A stretch of 6,635 nt of DNA from an uncultured Muribaculaceae bacterium (GCA_910579035.1 CAJTSR010000044.1:1-6635); one strand, 5' to 3'. Shown: positions 1-6,127, counted from the first letter of the stretch. The notes: generated by a model not told the origin, from the sequence alone. A program made the numbers and translations.

Positions 1-77
1 TTTGTTAACCTGTCCATTACTCATCGGTCACATAGCCACCGCTATGCTCCCTCTTCATAATGAACAGTTTAAACAAA
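1..77. repeat. Large imperfect stem-loop at the window edge
   Basis: Bases 1-19 and 58-77 are inverted copies of each other: 17 of 19 positions pair, with one bulged base at 71 or 72. Inside lies a second, perfect 6-bp hairpin, CATAGC (31-36) and GCTATG (41-46), with loop CACC. The left arm starts at base 1, so the structure may extend beyond the window. On the minus strand the stretch also encodes a 13-residue mini-ORF (58 down to 17, MKREHSGGYVTDE), and a TATTTTTG box (81 down to 74) fits the Bacteroidota -7 consensus TAnnTTTG. A structured leader or a subterminal part of a mobile element are both possible; the sequence alone does not decide. Confidence 0.5.
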
Positions 78-120
78 AATACACCAACCTGTGCTTTAAC
101 AGATATTATTAAACACCCTC
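1..120. mobile_element. Possible insertion-sequence terminus (partial, tentative)
   Basis: Read on the minus strand from base 120, the sequence begins GAGGGTGTTTAATAATATC, which resembles terminal inverted repeats of some Bacteroidota insertion sequences (IS256-like, from memory). It continues through a -7-like box into the stem-loop at the window edge. No transposase is in view and the partner end would be outside the window, so neither the family nor the target duplication can be verified. An AT-rich spacer (121-136) separates it from the next repeat. It could equally be ordinary intergenic DNA with a chance resemblance. Confidence 0.3.
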
Positions 121-139
121 TTAAAGAAAATAATCATTA

Positions 140-305
140 GAGTATGTTTTTACTTTTAACTCTATGAAATCTATAGAAGCTTTTTCGGCCTGTTTCAAGC
201 TTTCATTCAGTCGTTATGAAACCCCATAACTCCTTCATTCAATCTCAAAACATACTCGAAAAAAATCAGTCTAAATCTTAACATAAGCCAAAAGTAAACA
301 TACTC
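140..305. mobile_element. MITE-like element with terminal inverted repeats
   Basis: The left end (140-157) and the reverse complement of the right end (290-305) share GAGTATGTTT and ACTTTT, differing only by two extra T residues on the left. The 166-bp segment is flanked by TTA at 137-139 and at 306-308, as expected for a 3-bp target duplication. A third inverted copy of the outer 11 bases lies inside at 247-257. The interior holds a 6-bp hairpin (213-218 with 225-230) and a repeated TTCATTCA (202-209 and 234-241), but no coding capacity. The right TTA is the stop codon of the FKBP gene, so an insertion here would have preserved the reading frame end. A 3-bp match can occur by chance, so this stays a hypothesis. 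Confidence 0.4.
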
Positions 306-698
306 TTAGCCGATGGCTATCAGTTCGATTTCAAATATGAGGGTGGAGCCGCCCGGTATTCCCGGCTGGCTTATTTTTCCGTAAGCCTGTTCGAACGGTA
401 TGTATACCTCCCATTTGTCGCCTACTTTCATTTGTTGAAGGGCTATTATCCAGCCCGGTATCAGGTCGCGCAGACGGAATGCCGGAGCCACGCCTCCTCG
501 GCTGCTGTCGAAAGCCTTGCCATTGATAGTGCGCCCGGTGTAATGCACGGTTACCACGCTGTTGCGGTTGGGCGAGGGGCCGTTTCCGCGTTTCAATATT
601 TTGTAGTATATGCCTTTGTCGAGCGGTTGCACGCCCGGCTCGTTCGCTTTTTCGGCGAGCCAGCGTCGATTCTTGTCGATATATTCTTGTTTTGCCAT
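306..698 (-). CDS. FKBP-type peptidyl-prolyl cis-trans isomerase
   Basis: This 130-residue protein catalyses cis-trans isomerisation of peptide bonds before proline and probably acts as a cytosolic folding helper, because no signal peptide or membrane segment is present. An N-terminal extension of about 45 residues precedes one FKBP domain. Active-site positions typical of FKBPs are visible: Tyr53 in VHYTG, Phe63-Asp64 in KAFDSS, Phe75, Ile80 and Trp83 in LIPGW, Tyr106 in FEQAYG and Phe122 in the last strand. The ATG at 698 was chosen over an upstream in-frame codon at 791 because the extension would read across two promoter-like repeats and adds no domain sequence. The gene lies downstream of the MFS gene on the same strand but is separated from it by 150 bp with its own promoters. 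Its TAA stop forms one flank of the possible MITE. Confidence 0.93.
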   Translation of the reverse strand: MAKQEYIDKNRRWLAEKANEPGVQPLDKGIYYKILKRGNGPSPNRNSVVTVHYTGRTINGKAFDSSRGGVAPAFRLRDLIPGWIIALQQMKVGDKWEVYIPFEQAYGKISQPGIPGGSTLIFEIELIAIG

Positions 699-714
699 AT
701 CTGTTAAGTTTATG

Positions 715-749
715 CAAAAATACGAATAAGTCGAGCGCAAAAGCAAATT
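715..749 (-). promoter_or_regulatory. Promoter for the FKBP gene, repeat copy 1
   Basis: Read on the minus strand, this copy carries TATTTTTG (722 down to 715), a perfect match to the Bacteroidota -7 box TAnnTTTG, and TTTG (747 down to 744) 21 bases upstream as a -33 element. The box ends 16 bases before the FKBP ATG at 698, implying a very short leader of roughly ten bases. It is identical over 35 bp to the copy at 789-823. The promoter role is inferred from the consensus. Confidence 0.6.
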
Positions 750-788
750 AATTTGATTTTGCCGAGCGTGAGTATTTAAGACGAATGT

Positions 789-823
789 CAAAAATACGAA
801 TAAGTCGAGCGCAAAAGCAAATT
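789..823 (-). promoter_or_regulatory. Duplicated promoter, repeat copy 2
   Basis: This is an exact 35-bp direct repeat of 715-749, shifted by 74 bases. It carries the same TATTTTTG (796 down to 789) and TTTG (821 down to 818) with the same 21-base spacing. It lies between the MFS stop and the first promoter copy, so it would give a second, longer FKBP transcript with a leader of about 80 to 90 bases. Confidence 0.5.
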
Positions 824-848
824 TTGCCGATTTTTTGCCGTACGATTA

Positions 849-2051
849 TCAGGAGTCAATGTCGGCCGGGAGTGCGCGGGCCATAAACGCCGATATCAGT
901 ACGATGCAGGTCACGATGCCGAACACCAGCGCGGTGGAGTGCATAATATTGCCGTAACCTACCAGCGGCGACACTATTGCGCCGAACACATAGCCGGCAG
1001 TGCCGAGCACGGCGGAGGCTGCTCCTGCGTTATTGCGGCCTTCATTCATGGCAAGCGTGTTGCTTACGGTGAAAATCATTCCCATGCCGTACATTGCGGG
1101 TATGAGCAGAAGTTCGTAAGCCATAAAATTGTCAAGAAGGAACAGCACCGCCACTTCAGCGGCTATGGAGGCCGACAATATGATGCCACCGATAAATGCA
1201 GCCCGCTTTAGAATCTTGAATTTCAATGCTGTCATAGAGCCGGCGCCTAAGAATAAGGCATTGAATCCCATAATCAGGCCAAATTCCGTCTGGCTGTATC
1301 CGAAGTGGGTCTGCATTATGAACGGAGCCGATGAAATATAGGCAAAAAGGAGTCCGAGCGCCGAACCTTTAAATAATACGTGGGTCATAAAGCTGCGGTT
1401 GGATAGCAGCCCTTTGTAGTCGCTGAAGGCGTGGGAGAGCTTTCCCTGCAGGCGTCGTTCAGGCGGGAGGGTTTCTTTAAGTCCCTTGCTCGACGCAACG
1501 AGCGCTACCGAAAATATGCTCAGGAACACAAACACACCTTTCCATTGAAAATGTTCGGACACGAATCCGCCCAGTACCGGGGCGCAGGCAGGGGCAAATC
1601 CGTTGATAGCTCCTATCACAGCCATTACCTTGGCAAGGGTGCGGCCTCCGTAAATGTCTGCCGGAATGGTGCGAGCAAGAAAGTATCCTCCTGACGCGCC
1701 GAGGCCTTGGAAGAAGCGGCATATGAGGAAGAAGTGTATGGTAGGGGAGTAAATGCTTACTACTGCCGCCGCGCAGAATACCGCAAGCGAAATCATAAGC
1801 ACCGGCTTGCGTCCGTATTTGTCGCTCAGCGGACCGAGGAATATCTGTCCTAACCCCAGACCGGCCATGCCGGTGGTAAGACCGAGCTGTACCATCGGCA
1901 CGGAGCATTTGAAAAACTCTGTCATCTCCGGCAGCGATGGCAGGTACATATCGTTGACAAAGGAGCCGAAAGCGCTTAGCGCAGCCAGATATATTACGAG
2001 GTATATGTAATTGACGGAGATGCCCGTCGGATTATTCTGCTGAGATGTCAT
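849..2051 (-). CDS. MFS transporter, Bcr/CflA-type drug resistance efflux family
   Basis: This 400-residue inner-membrane protein has the length and spacing of a 12-helix DHA1 antiporter, which uses the proton gradient to export small hydrophobic compounds. Family signatures include DMYLPSLP with Asp34 after helix 1, the loop 2-3 motif A GPLSDKYGRK (73-82), RFFQGLGASGG in helix 4 (112-122) with a conserved Arg, the APVLGGF motif C region in helix 5 (157-163), and AGAASAVLG near helix 11 (342-350). These fit the Bcr/CflA branch (bicyclomycin, chloramphenicol or similar substrates), but the real substrate cannot be read from sequence. Arg-rich segments sit at the cytosolic centre loop (about 190-220). 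It is transcribed divergently from the alpha/beta hydrolase with 115 bp between the two starts. No regulator gene is adjacent. Confidence 0.9.
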   Translation of the reverse strand: MTSQQNNPTGISVNYIYLVIYLAALSAFGSFVNDMYLPSLPEMTEFFKCSVPMVQLGLTTGMAGLGLGQIFLGPLSDKYGRKPVLMISLAVFCAAAVVSIYSPTIHFFLICRFFQGLGASGGYFLARTIPADIYGGRTLAKVMAVIGAINGFAPACAPVLGGFVSEHFQWKGVFVFLSIFSVALVASSKGLKETLPPERRLQGKLSHAFSDYKGLLSNRSFMTHVLFKGSALGLLFAYISSAPFIMQTHFGYSQTEFGLIMGFNALFLGAGSMTALKFKILKRAAFIGGIILSASIAAEVAVLFLLDNFMAYELLLIPAMYGMGMIFTVSNTLAMNEGRNNAGAASAVLGTAGYVFGAIVSPLVGYGNIMHSTALVFGIVTCIVLISAFMARALPADIDS

Positions 2052-2111
2052 AATATTTGAGGTATCATAATACTATAATGTTTTACGGCGGTGCGAAGTT
2101 GGACGGTTATG

Positions 2112-2147
2112 CAAAAAAAATTGGAAGCAGATGTGTCAAATCAGGCA
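2112..2147 (-). promoter_or_regulatory. Possible promoter of the MFS gene
   Basis: On the minus strand TTTTTTTG (2119 down to 2112) matches seven of eight positions of the Bacteroidota -7 box, with a TTTG about 17 bases upstream. The leader to the ATG at 2051 would be about 55 bases. A homopolymer run makes chance matches likely, so this is a weak call. No convincing box was found for the divergent hydrolase. Confidence 0.25.
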
Positions 2148-2166
2148 CTTTGGGCGTTACCATATT

Positions 2167-3195
2167 ATGAAATCAAAACAGATACTTTCTATTTTTGCTA
2201 TATTGCTCGTGTCGGCCGTGTTTTCGGCTGAGGGGGGCGGCTGGCGCGACGACGTGCTCGGCGATGGTTATGAGATGCGGTACTGCGAGCAGGATTCGGA
2301 TTACAGCGGGGCTGTGCGTTCGTCGATAGTGCGTAAATTACCCAAAGAGCCGGCAGCCAAAGGAGTGTTGTATATCCACGGATTCAACGATTATTTTTTT
2401 CAGTCCGATATGGGCAATCGATTTGTGGACAAGGGATATGCTTTTTATGCCGTTGACCTCAGGAAATACGGACGTTCGCTGATGCCGGGGCAGAAACCTT
2501 TCGAGGTACGAAGCCTTGACGAGTATTTTCCCGATATTGATTCGGCGATTGTTGCCATGCGGCAGGACGGAATCAGGGAGATAGTGCTCGACGGGCATTC
2601 CACCGGAGGATTGATTGCGTCGTACTATCTGTCGCGCAATCCTCGGCCTGATATAAAGGCACTGCTGCTGAACAGTCCTTTCCTCGACTGGAACCTTGGG
2701 TGGAAAGAGCATCTTGTGCCTGCGATATCCTTAATGGGTAAGTTTTTTCCGGATATGAGGATTCCGCAGGGCGATTCGGAAGCTTATGCCGAAAGCCTGC
2801 TTGCGTCCGACTATGGAGAGTGGGACTTTGATACCGACTGGAAGTTCCGCCGCAGTCCTGATGTAGATGCCGGCTGGATTCGGGCAATCGACAAAGCGCA
2901 GAAAGCCCTCCGCGACGGAAAAGCGGATATAGGAGTGCCTGTGCTATTGATGTATTCCGACCATAGCGTGTATGGCGACAGTTGGAACAAGGATTTCAAC
3001 AGCGGCGACGCCGTGCTTGACGTGGAGGATATCCGCCGCTATGGCAGCCGGCTCGGGCCGGACGTAACCTGTGTGAGAGTTTTCGGAGGACTGCACGACC
3101 TTGTGCTTTCTGCACCAGGGGTGAGAGAGCCGCTTTATAAGTATATATTCGGCTGGCTTGCTAAGAAGCTCCCTAAGGAGAAGATGGCAGAGTGA
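2167..3195 (+). CDS. Exported alpha/beta hydrolase (serine hydrolase, lysophospholipase-like)
   Basis: This 342-residue protein starts with a signal peptide (MKSKQ, hydrophobic 6-20, likely cut near FSA-E at 21/22); there is no lipobox, so it is probably released into the periplasm. The ATG at 2167 was preferred over an in-frame ATG at 2131 because the upstream start places twelve polar residues before the signal sequence. The fold is that of the monoacylglycerol lipase / serine aminopeptidase S33-like hydrolases: oxyanion region YIHGFNDYF (69-77), DLRKYGRS (97-104), nucleophile elbow GHSTGG with Ser145, and catalytic His310 in GGLHDL. The acid is probably Asp285 or Asp288 in VLDVEDI, with Asp265 a less likely alternative. 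Residues about 175-250 form the variable cap. The substrate is unknown: an ester, lipid or peptide are all possible. Its stop lies 3 bp from the convergent membrane protein gene. Confidence 0.85.
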   Translation: MKSKQILSIFAILLVSAVFSAEGGGWRDDVLGDGYEMRYCEQDSDYSGAVRSSIVRKLPKEPAAKGVLYIHGFNDYFFQSDMGNRFVDKGYAFYAVDLRKYGRSLMPGQKPFEVRSLDEYFPDIDSAIVAMRQDGIREIVLDGHSTGGLIASYYLSRNPRPDIKALLLNSPFLDWNLGWKEHLVPAISLMGKFFPDMRIPQGDSEAYAESLLASDYGEWDFDTDWKFRRSPDVDAGWIRAIDKAQKALRDGKADIGVPVLLMYSDHSVYGDSWNKDFNSGDAVLDVEDIRRYGSRLGPDVTCVRVFGGLHDLVLSAPGVREPLYKYIFGWLAKKLPKEKMAE

Positions 3196-3198
3196 CGG

Positions 3199-3576
3199 TT
3201 ATCGTCTTTTCATAAGCGACAAGGACAGTTCGTAGGTGTTCAAGGCCGTTAGTACGGCTGTTCCGCCGATTATTGTCCACGCCGGTACGAGGTAATTGTC
3301 GGCTAACATCTGTACGGCGGCGCCGGAAGTGAGCGCCATGTCGTGCACCGCGCTTCCTATGTATGGCAGGGCTGATGAGAACAACGCCCCTACGGCGAAG
3401 CCGGCTGCGGCGGCAATCGCGATGGCTTTCTTGCTTCGGCGCTTAAGCTCGGCATTCTCTGCCTTGATTGATTCTACAGCGTCGAGGCTGTGTTGAAGCT
3501 TGTTGATAAACGAGAAATCGGAAGAAAGCTCCGGGTCGAATTTTCGGAATAAATCCCTTATTTTGTCGTCTTCCAT
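3199..3576 (-). CDS. Small two-helix membrane protein, candidate anti-sigma partner
   Basis: I do not recognise a named family for this 125-residue protein. Residues 1-50 are charged and soluble, with an acidic start (MEDDKIRDLFRKFDPEL) and a helical stretch ending in KRRSKK; two hydrophobic segments follow at about 51-74 and 96-120. A short cytosolic N-terminal helix followed by membrane segments is the general layout of many anti-sigma factors, and the gene sits 5 nt downstream of an ECF sigma gene. A role in restraining that sigma is therefore inferred, not shown. The ATG at 3576 was chosen; a TTG at 3585 would overlap the sigma stop. The C-terminus ends LMKRR. It is the last gene of the operon and converges on the hydrolase gene. 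Confidence 0.75.
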   Translation of the reverse strand: MEDDKIRDLFRKFDPELSSDFSFINKLQHSLDAVESIKAENAELKRRSKKAIAIAAAAGFAVGALFSSALPYIGSAVHDMALTSGAAVQMLADNYLVPAWTIIGGTAVLTALNTYELSLSLMKRR

Positions 3577-3581
3577 AAATG

Positions 3582-4067
3582 TCAAATCTTTGTTGTTTCG
3601 AGAAGTTTGCGGAGATGCTCGCGGCCTCGCGAAAGCTGTTGTCTTACGGCCACTTGCGACGCGTCCACTATATCTGCGACTTCTTTCACGCTGTAACCTT
3701 CGAGGTAAAACAGCAGTATGGCTGTACGTTCTTTGGCGGGAAGATTCTCAAGGGCCGAGTATAGCTCCTGATAGCGGAAAGCGGAGTCGGTCGAATCGGC
3801 CGAGGCGATGTGCCGGGCTTCGTCATATCCTGCGGTTATCTTCTCGGAGCGTTTGTGGTTGAGAAAGGTTGTGTAGCCTATGCGGTACAACCAGGCGCCG
3901 AATTTGTCGTGGTCGCAGCAGGTGTCGCACGCGAGGTATGCCTTGATATACGATTCTTGCGCAATATCGTCGGCCAATTGCGAGTCACCACAGCAAAGAG
4001 CCACCAGAAAGCGTCTGAACGCTCTCTGTGTGCTCTTTATATGGTTTATGAATAGCTCGCGCTCCAT
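3582..4067 (-). CDS. ECF-type RNA polymerase sigma-70 factor
   Basis: This 161-residue protein has the two-domain build of extracytoplasmic function sigma factors. Sigma region 2 spans about residues 12-75: ADDIAQESYIKAY (32-44) is the core-binding helix, and FGAWLYRIGYTTFLNHKR (56-73) is the -10 recognition part. After a linker, region 4 covers about 102-156: LENLPAKERTAILLFYLEGYSVKEVADI, then the recognition helix SQVAVRQQLSRGREHLRKLL. It would direct RNA polymerase to a small regulon. It follows the DUF6249-like gene with a 4-nt gap and precedes the small membrane protein with a 5-nt gap, so the three genes are almost certainly co-transcribed. The signal and target genes cannot be read from this window. 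Confidence 0.93.
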   Translation of the reverse strand: MERELFINHIKSTQRAFRRFLVALCCGDSQLADDIAQESYIKAYLACDTCCDHDKFGAWLYRIGYTTFLNHKRSEKITAGYDEARHIASADSTDSAFRYQELYSALENLPAKERTAILLFYLEGYSVKEVADIVDASQVAVRQQLSRGREHLRKLLETTKI

Positions 4068-4071
4068 CGGT

Positions 4072-4485
4072 TTATTTCTTGTCTTCGTCGGCGAGCTGCT
4101 TGCGGGTTACGAAGTATACTATCAGGTAGCTGATACCTACTGCCAGGCAGGAGGCTCCGCATATCATCGGAATCATCACAGGCTCCATTCGGATCGTGAA
4201 GTCGTTTGCCAGCCCCACTAAGCCGAAGATTACAAATCCGAGTCCGCATAGTGTGAAGATACTGCCTCGGAGAAGGCGCAGGTTGAGAATTTCGCGCGGG
4301 CTACGGCGGGGTTTGCTGAAAGCTTCGGCGAGTTTGTCGGTGTCGATGTCTTTGTTGGCTTCGATTGCCTTGATGAGTACCTGGGCGCGTTTGTTGTCGC
4401 TGTTCATATTGTACAGGAACACAATAAGGACTATTGCAACAGGGAGAACAACGCAGATGAAGATGGGGACTAAGATGCCAGTCAT
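4072..4485 (-). CDS. DUF6249-like membrane protein, first gene of the sigma operon
   Basis: This 137-residue protein has three predicted transmembrane helices: about 4-25 (ILVPIFICVVLPVAIVLIV), 72-93 and 103-126. Between the first two is a basic cytosolic loop with KLAEAFSKPRRSPREILNLRLLRG (51-74), a block that I recall from the DUF6249 family found beside sigma factors in Bacteroides and relatives. The family assignment is from memory and the function is unknown. The C-terminus is charged and likely cytosolic. The stop lies 4 nt from the sigma start, and the ATG at 4485 is the only start that gives a complete first helix. A sensor or modulator role in sigma control is plausible because of the linkage only. 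Confidence 0.8.
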   Translation of the reverse strand: MTGILVPIFICVVLPVAIVLIVFLYNMNSDNKRAQVLIKAIEANKDIDTDKLAEAFSKPRRSPREILNLRLLRGSIFTLCGLGFVIFGLVGLANDFTIRMEPVMIPMICGASCLAVGISYLIVYFVTRKQLADEDKK

Positions 4486-4559
4486 ATCGTTTTAGTTTTT
4501 TTATTTGTTGGTAAATATTGTTTCTTTGAGATCTCGTATGATAGACACACCGAGGAAGG

Positions 4560-4567
4560 CAAAGGTG
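4560..4567 (-). promoter_or_regulatory. Possible -7 box for the sigma operon
   Basis: Minus-strand CACCTTTG (4567 down to 4560) matches seven of eight positions of TAnnTTTG and would leave a leader of about 65-70 bases before the ATG at 4485. A second candidate, TACCTTCG (4597 down to 4590), also matches seven of eight and lies in the inverted repeat shared with the divergent promoter. I cannot tell which is used, or whether an ECF-type promoter drives the operon. Confidence 0.3.
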
Positions 4568-4591
4568 ACATCGGCTCGGAATTTTTTTCCG

Positions 4592-4626
4592 AAGGTACAT
4601 AAAAAATCGTGGTTTTTATGTACCTT
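4592..4626. repeat. Perfect 14-bp inverted repeat over divergent promoters
   Basis: AAGGTACATAAAAA (4592-4605) and TTTTTATGTACCTT (4613-4626) are exact reverse complements with a 7-base spacer. The right arm contains most of the plus-strand -7 box TACCTTTG; the left arm contains most of the near match TACCTTCG on the other strand. A smaller inverted repeat, TCGGAA and TTCCGA (4576-4581 and 4587-4592), abuts it. The position suggests an operator for a dimeric regulator, but an RNA hairpin at the start of a minus-strand transcript is also possible. Confidence 0.6.
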
Positions 4627-4628
4627 TG
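4621..4628 (+). promoter_or_regulatory. Promoter -7 box of the PurF-like gene
   Basis: TACCTTTG matches the Bacteroidota -7 consensus TAnnTTTG exactly and lies 47 bases before the ATG at 4676, which suits a short leader. No clear TTTG -33 element lies 19-21 bases upstream; that space is taken by the left arm of the inverted repeat, which hints at regulated use. Confidence 0.55.
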
Positions 4629-4662
4629 CGGCGCGTTTCCAATCGCACATTATCTAAATTTA

Positions 4663-4668
4663 AAAGGA
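4663..4668 (+). promoter_or_regulatory. Shine-Dalgarno-like site of the PurF-like gene
   Basis: AAAGGA lies 7 bases before the ATG at 4676 in an A-rich leader. Such sites are uncommon in Bacteroidota; it supports this start, where the family-like sequence MGGFFG begins. Confidence 0.4.
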
Positions 4669-4675
4669 CTCCAAT

Positions 4676-6127
4676 ATGGGAGGATTTTTCGGAACAATAT
4701 CCAAGAAACCCTGTGCCTCCGACCTCTTCTACGGCACCGACTACAATTCACACCTCGGCACAAAGCGCGCCGGTATGGTAACATTCGACCCCGAAGAGGG
4801 CTTCAACCGCTCTATTCACAGTCTTGAACGCGACTATTTTCGCTCAAAGTTTGAAGACGAACTCGACAAGTTTGTCGGCTGTCAAGGCCTCGGCGTGATA
4901 AGCGATACCGACCCCCAGCCTATAATAGTCAATTCGCATCTGGGGCGGTATGCGGTAGTGACTGTGGCTAAAATCAACAACCAGCGACAGATTGCGGCCG
5001 AGCTACTCGAGAAGGGCATGCACTTCAGCGAATTGTCGGCCAACAATATCAACCAGACAGAGCTTGTGGCCCTGCTTATCAATATGGGACGCGATTTTGT
5101 TGATGGTATAAATCTGGTATACAAAAAGATAAAAGGCTCGTGCTCTATGCTCGTCCTTACCGAGGACGGCATAATCGCAGCCCGCGACTACCTTGGCCGC
5201 ACGCCTATAGTGATAGGCCGTAAGGAAGACGCCTATGCAGCCGCAAGCGAGAGTTCGGCATTTCCCAACCTCGGCTACGACCGTGTGCGCGACATCGGGC
5301 CGGGCGAGATAGTGCGCCTGCGGCCCGACAGCTGCGAAGTGCTTCAGGCTCCGGCCAAGCGAATGCAGATATGCTCTTTCCTGTGGGTGTACTACGGTTT
5401 CCCCGCAAGCGAGTACGAGGGCATAAACGTGGAGGACGTGCGCGAGGCTGCCGGACGCGCCATGGGCCGAGAAGACGATACCGATGCCGACTGTGTGTGC
5501 GGCATACCCGACTCGGGAGTCGGCCACGCGCTGGGCTACGCCGAAGGCCACGGCATACCATACCGTCGCGCCGTGCTCAAATACACTCCCACATGGCCGC
5601 GCAGCTTCACCCCCGGCAGCCAGTCGCGCCGCGACCTCGTGGCAAGAATGAAGCTGATACCCAACCGTGCCATACTCAATGGCAAAAGCGTGGTTTTCTG
5701 CGACGACTCCATAGTGCGCGGCACCCAGTTGCGCGACAACGTGCAGACATTCTTTGAATGCGGAGCCCGCAGCGTGCATGCCCGCATATCGTGTCCGCCG
5801 CTGGTATATGGCTGCCCGTTTGTCGGCTTCACATCGTCGAAAAGCGACCTCGAGCTGATAGCCCGTCGTATAATAGGCGATTTTGAAGGCGACCCAAATA
5901 CCAACCTCGAGCGCTATGCCACCACGGGCACACCCGAATATGAGCGAATGGTAACAGAAATAGGCCGCCGCCTTGGTCTCACCACACTGAAATTCTCAAA
6001 GATAGAAGATCTGGTGGAAAGCATAGGCCTGCCCAAGTGCCAGATATGCACACACTGCTTCGACGGCAGCAGCATGCACCCCGACGAGGCTTACCAAGAA
6101 GACCACGCCGCCCCCTCCGAGCAATAA
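4676..6127 (+). CDS. PurF-like amidophosphoribosyltransferase homologue lacking the glutaminase Cys
   Basis: Canonical amidophosphoribosyltransferase makes phosphoribosylamine from PRPP and glutamine, the first step of purine synthesis. This 483-residue homologue has an N-terminal class II glutaminase-like domain (about 1-225) and a phosphoribosyltransferase domain (about 230-460). The PRPP loop VFCDDSIVRGTQ (340-351, Asp343-Asp344), IPDSGVG (277-283) and YTPTWPRSF (303-311) are intact. Cys233, Cys380, Cys458 and Cys461 match the positions of the 4Fe-4S ligands of the Bacillus-type enzyme as I recall them. However, the N-terminus reads MGGFFG instead of MCGIxG, so the nucleophile Cys is Gly; the usual HNGNL oxyanion motif is replaced near AKINN (98-102). 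Glutamine hydrolysis is therefore unlikely. I recall similar paralogues in other Bacteroidales, so this is probably a maintained variant, not decay. It may use ammonia or have another role. The acidic tail (470-483) looks disordered. Confidence 0.85.
   Translation: MGGFFGTISKKPCASDLFYGTDYNSHLGTKRAGMVTFDPEEGFNRSIHSLERDYFRSKFEDELDKFVGCQGLGVISDTDPQPIIVNSHLGRYAVVTVAKINNQRQIAAELLEKGMHFSELSANNINQTELVALLINMGRDFVDGINLVYKKIKGSCSMLVLTEDGIIAARDYLGRTPIVIGRKEDAYAAASESSAFPNLGYDRVRDIGPGEIVRLRPDSCEVLQAPAKRMQICSFLWVYYGFPASEYEGINVEDVREAAGRAMGREDDTDADCVCGIPDSGVGHALGYAEGHGIPYRRAVLKYTPTWPRSFTPGSQSRRDLVARMKLIPNRAILNGKSVVFCDDSIVRGTQLRDNVQTFFECGARSVHARISCPPLVYGCPFVGFTSSKSDLELIARRIIGDFEGDPNTNLERYATTGTPEYERMVTEIGRRLGLTTLKFSKIEDLVESIGLPKCQICTHCFDGSSMHPDEAYQEDHAAPSEQ

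Noticed and set aside
1..305. CRISPR array or tRNA in the gene-free left region
   Set aside because: Repeats are few, inverted and unevenly spaced, and no cloverleaf or T-loop sequence is visible.
699..791. N-terminal extension of the FKBP protein by 31 residues
   Set aside because: It crosses both promoter-like repeats, has no domain sequence, and begins at a non-optimal position; the MAKQEY start fits the family.
1477..1908. Arg/His-rich minus-strand frame within the MFS gene
   Set aside because: Shadow of the transporter in another frame; composition is typical of frame-shifted translation.
2131..2166. Upstream ATG for the hydrolase
   Set aside because: It would put twelve polar residues in front of a normal signal peptide.
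5003..5779. Long minus-strand open frame (258 codons) inside the PurF-like gene
   Set aside because: It is opposite a clear conserved protein, has low-complexity His/Ala-rich composition and no recognisable domain; it is a by-product of GC-rich codon use.
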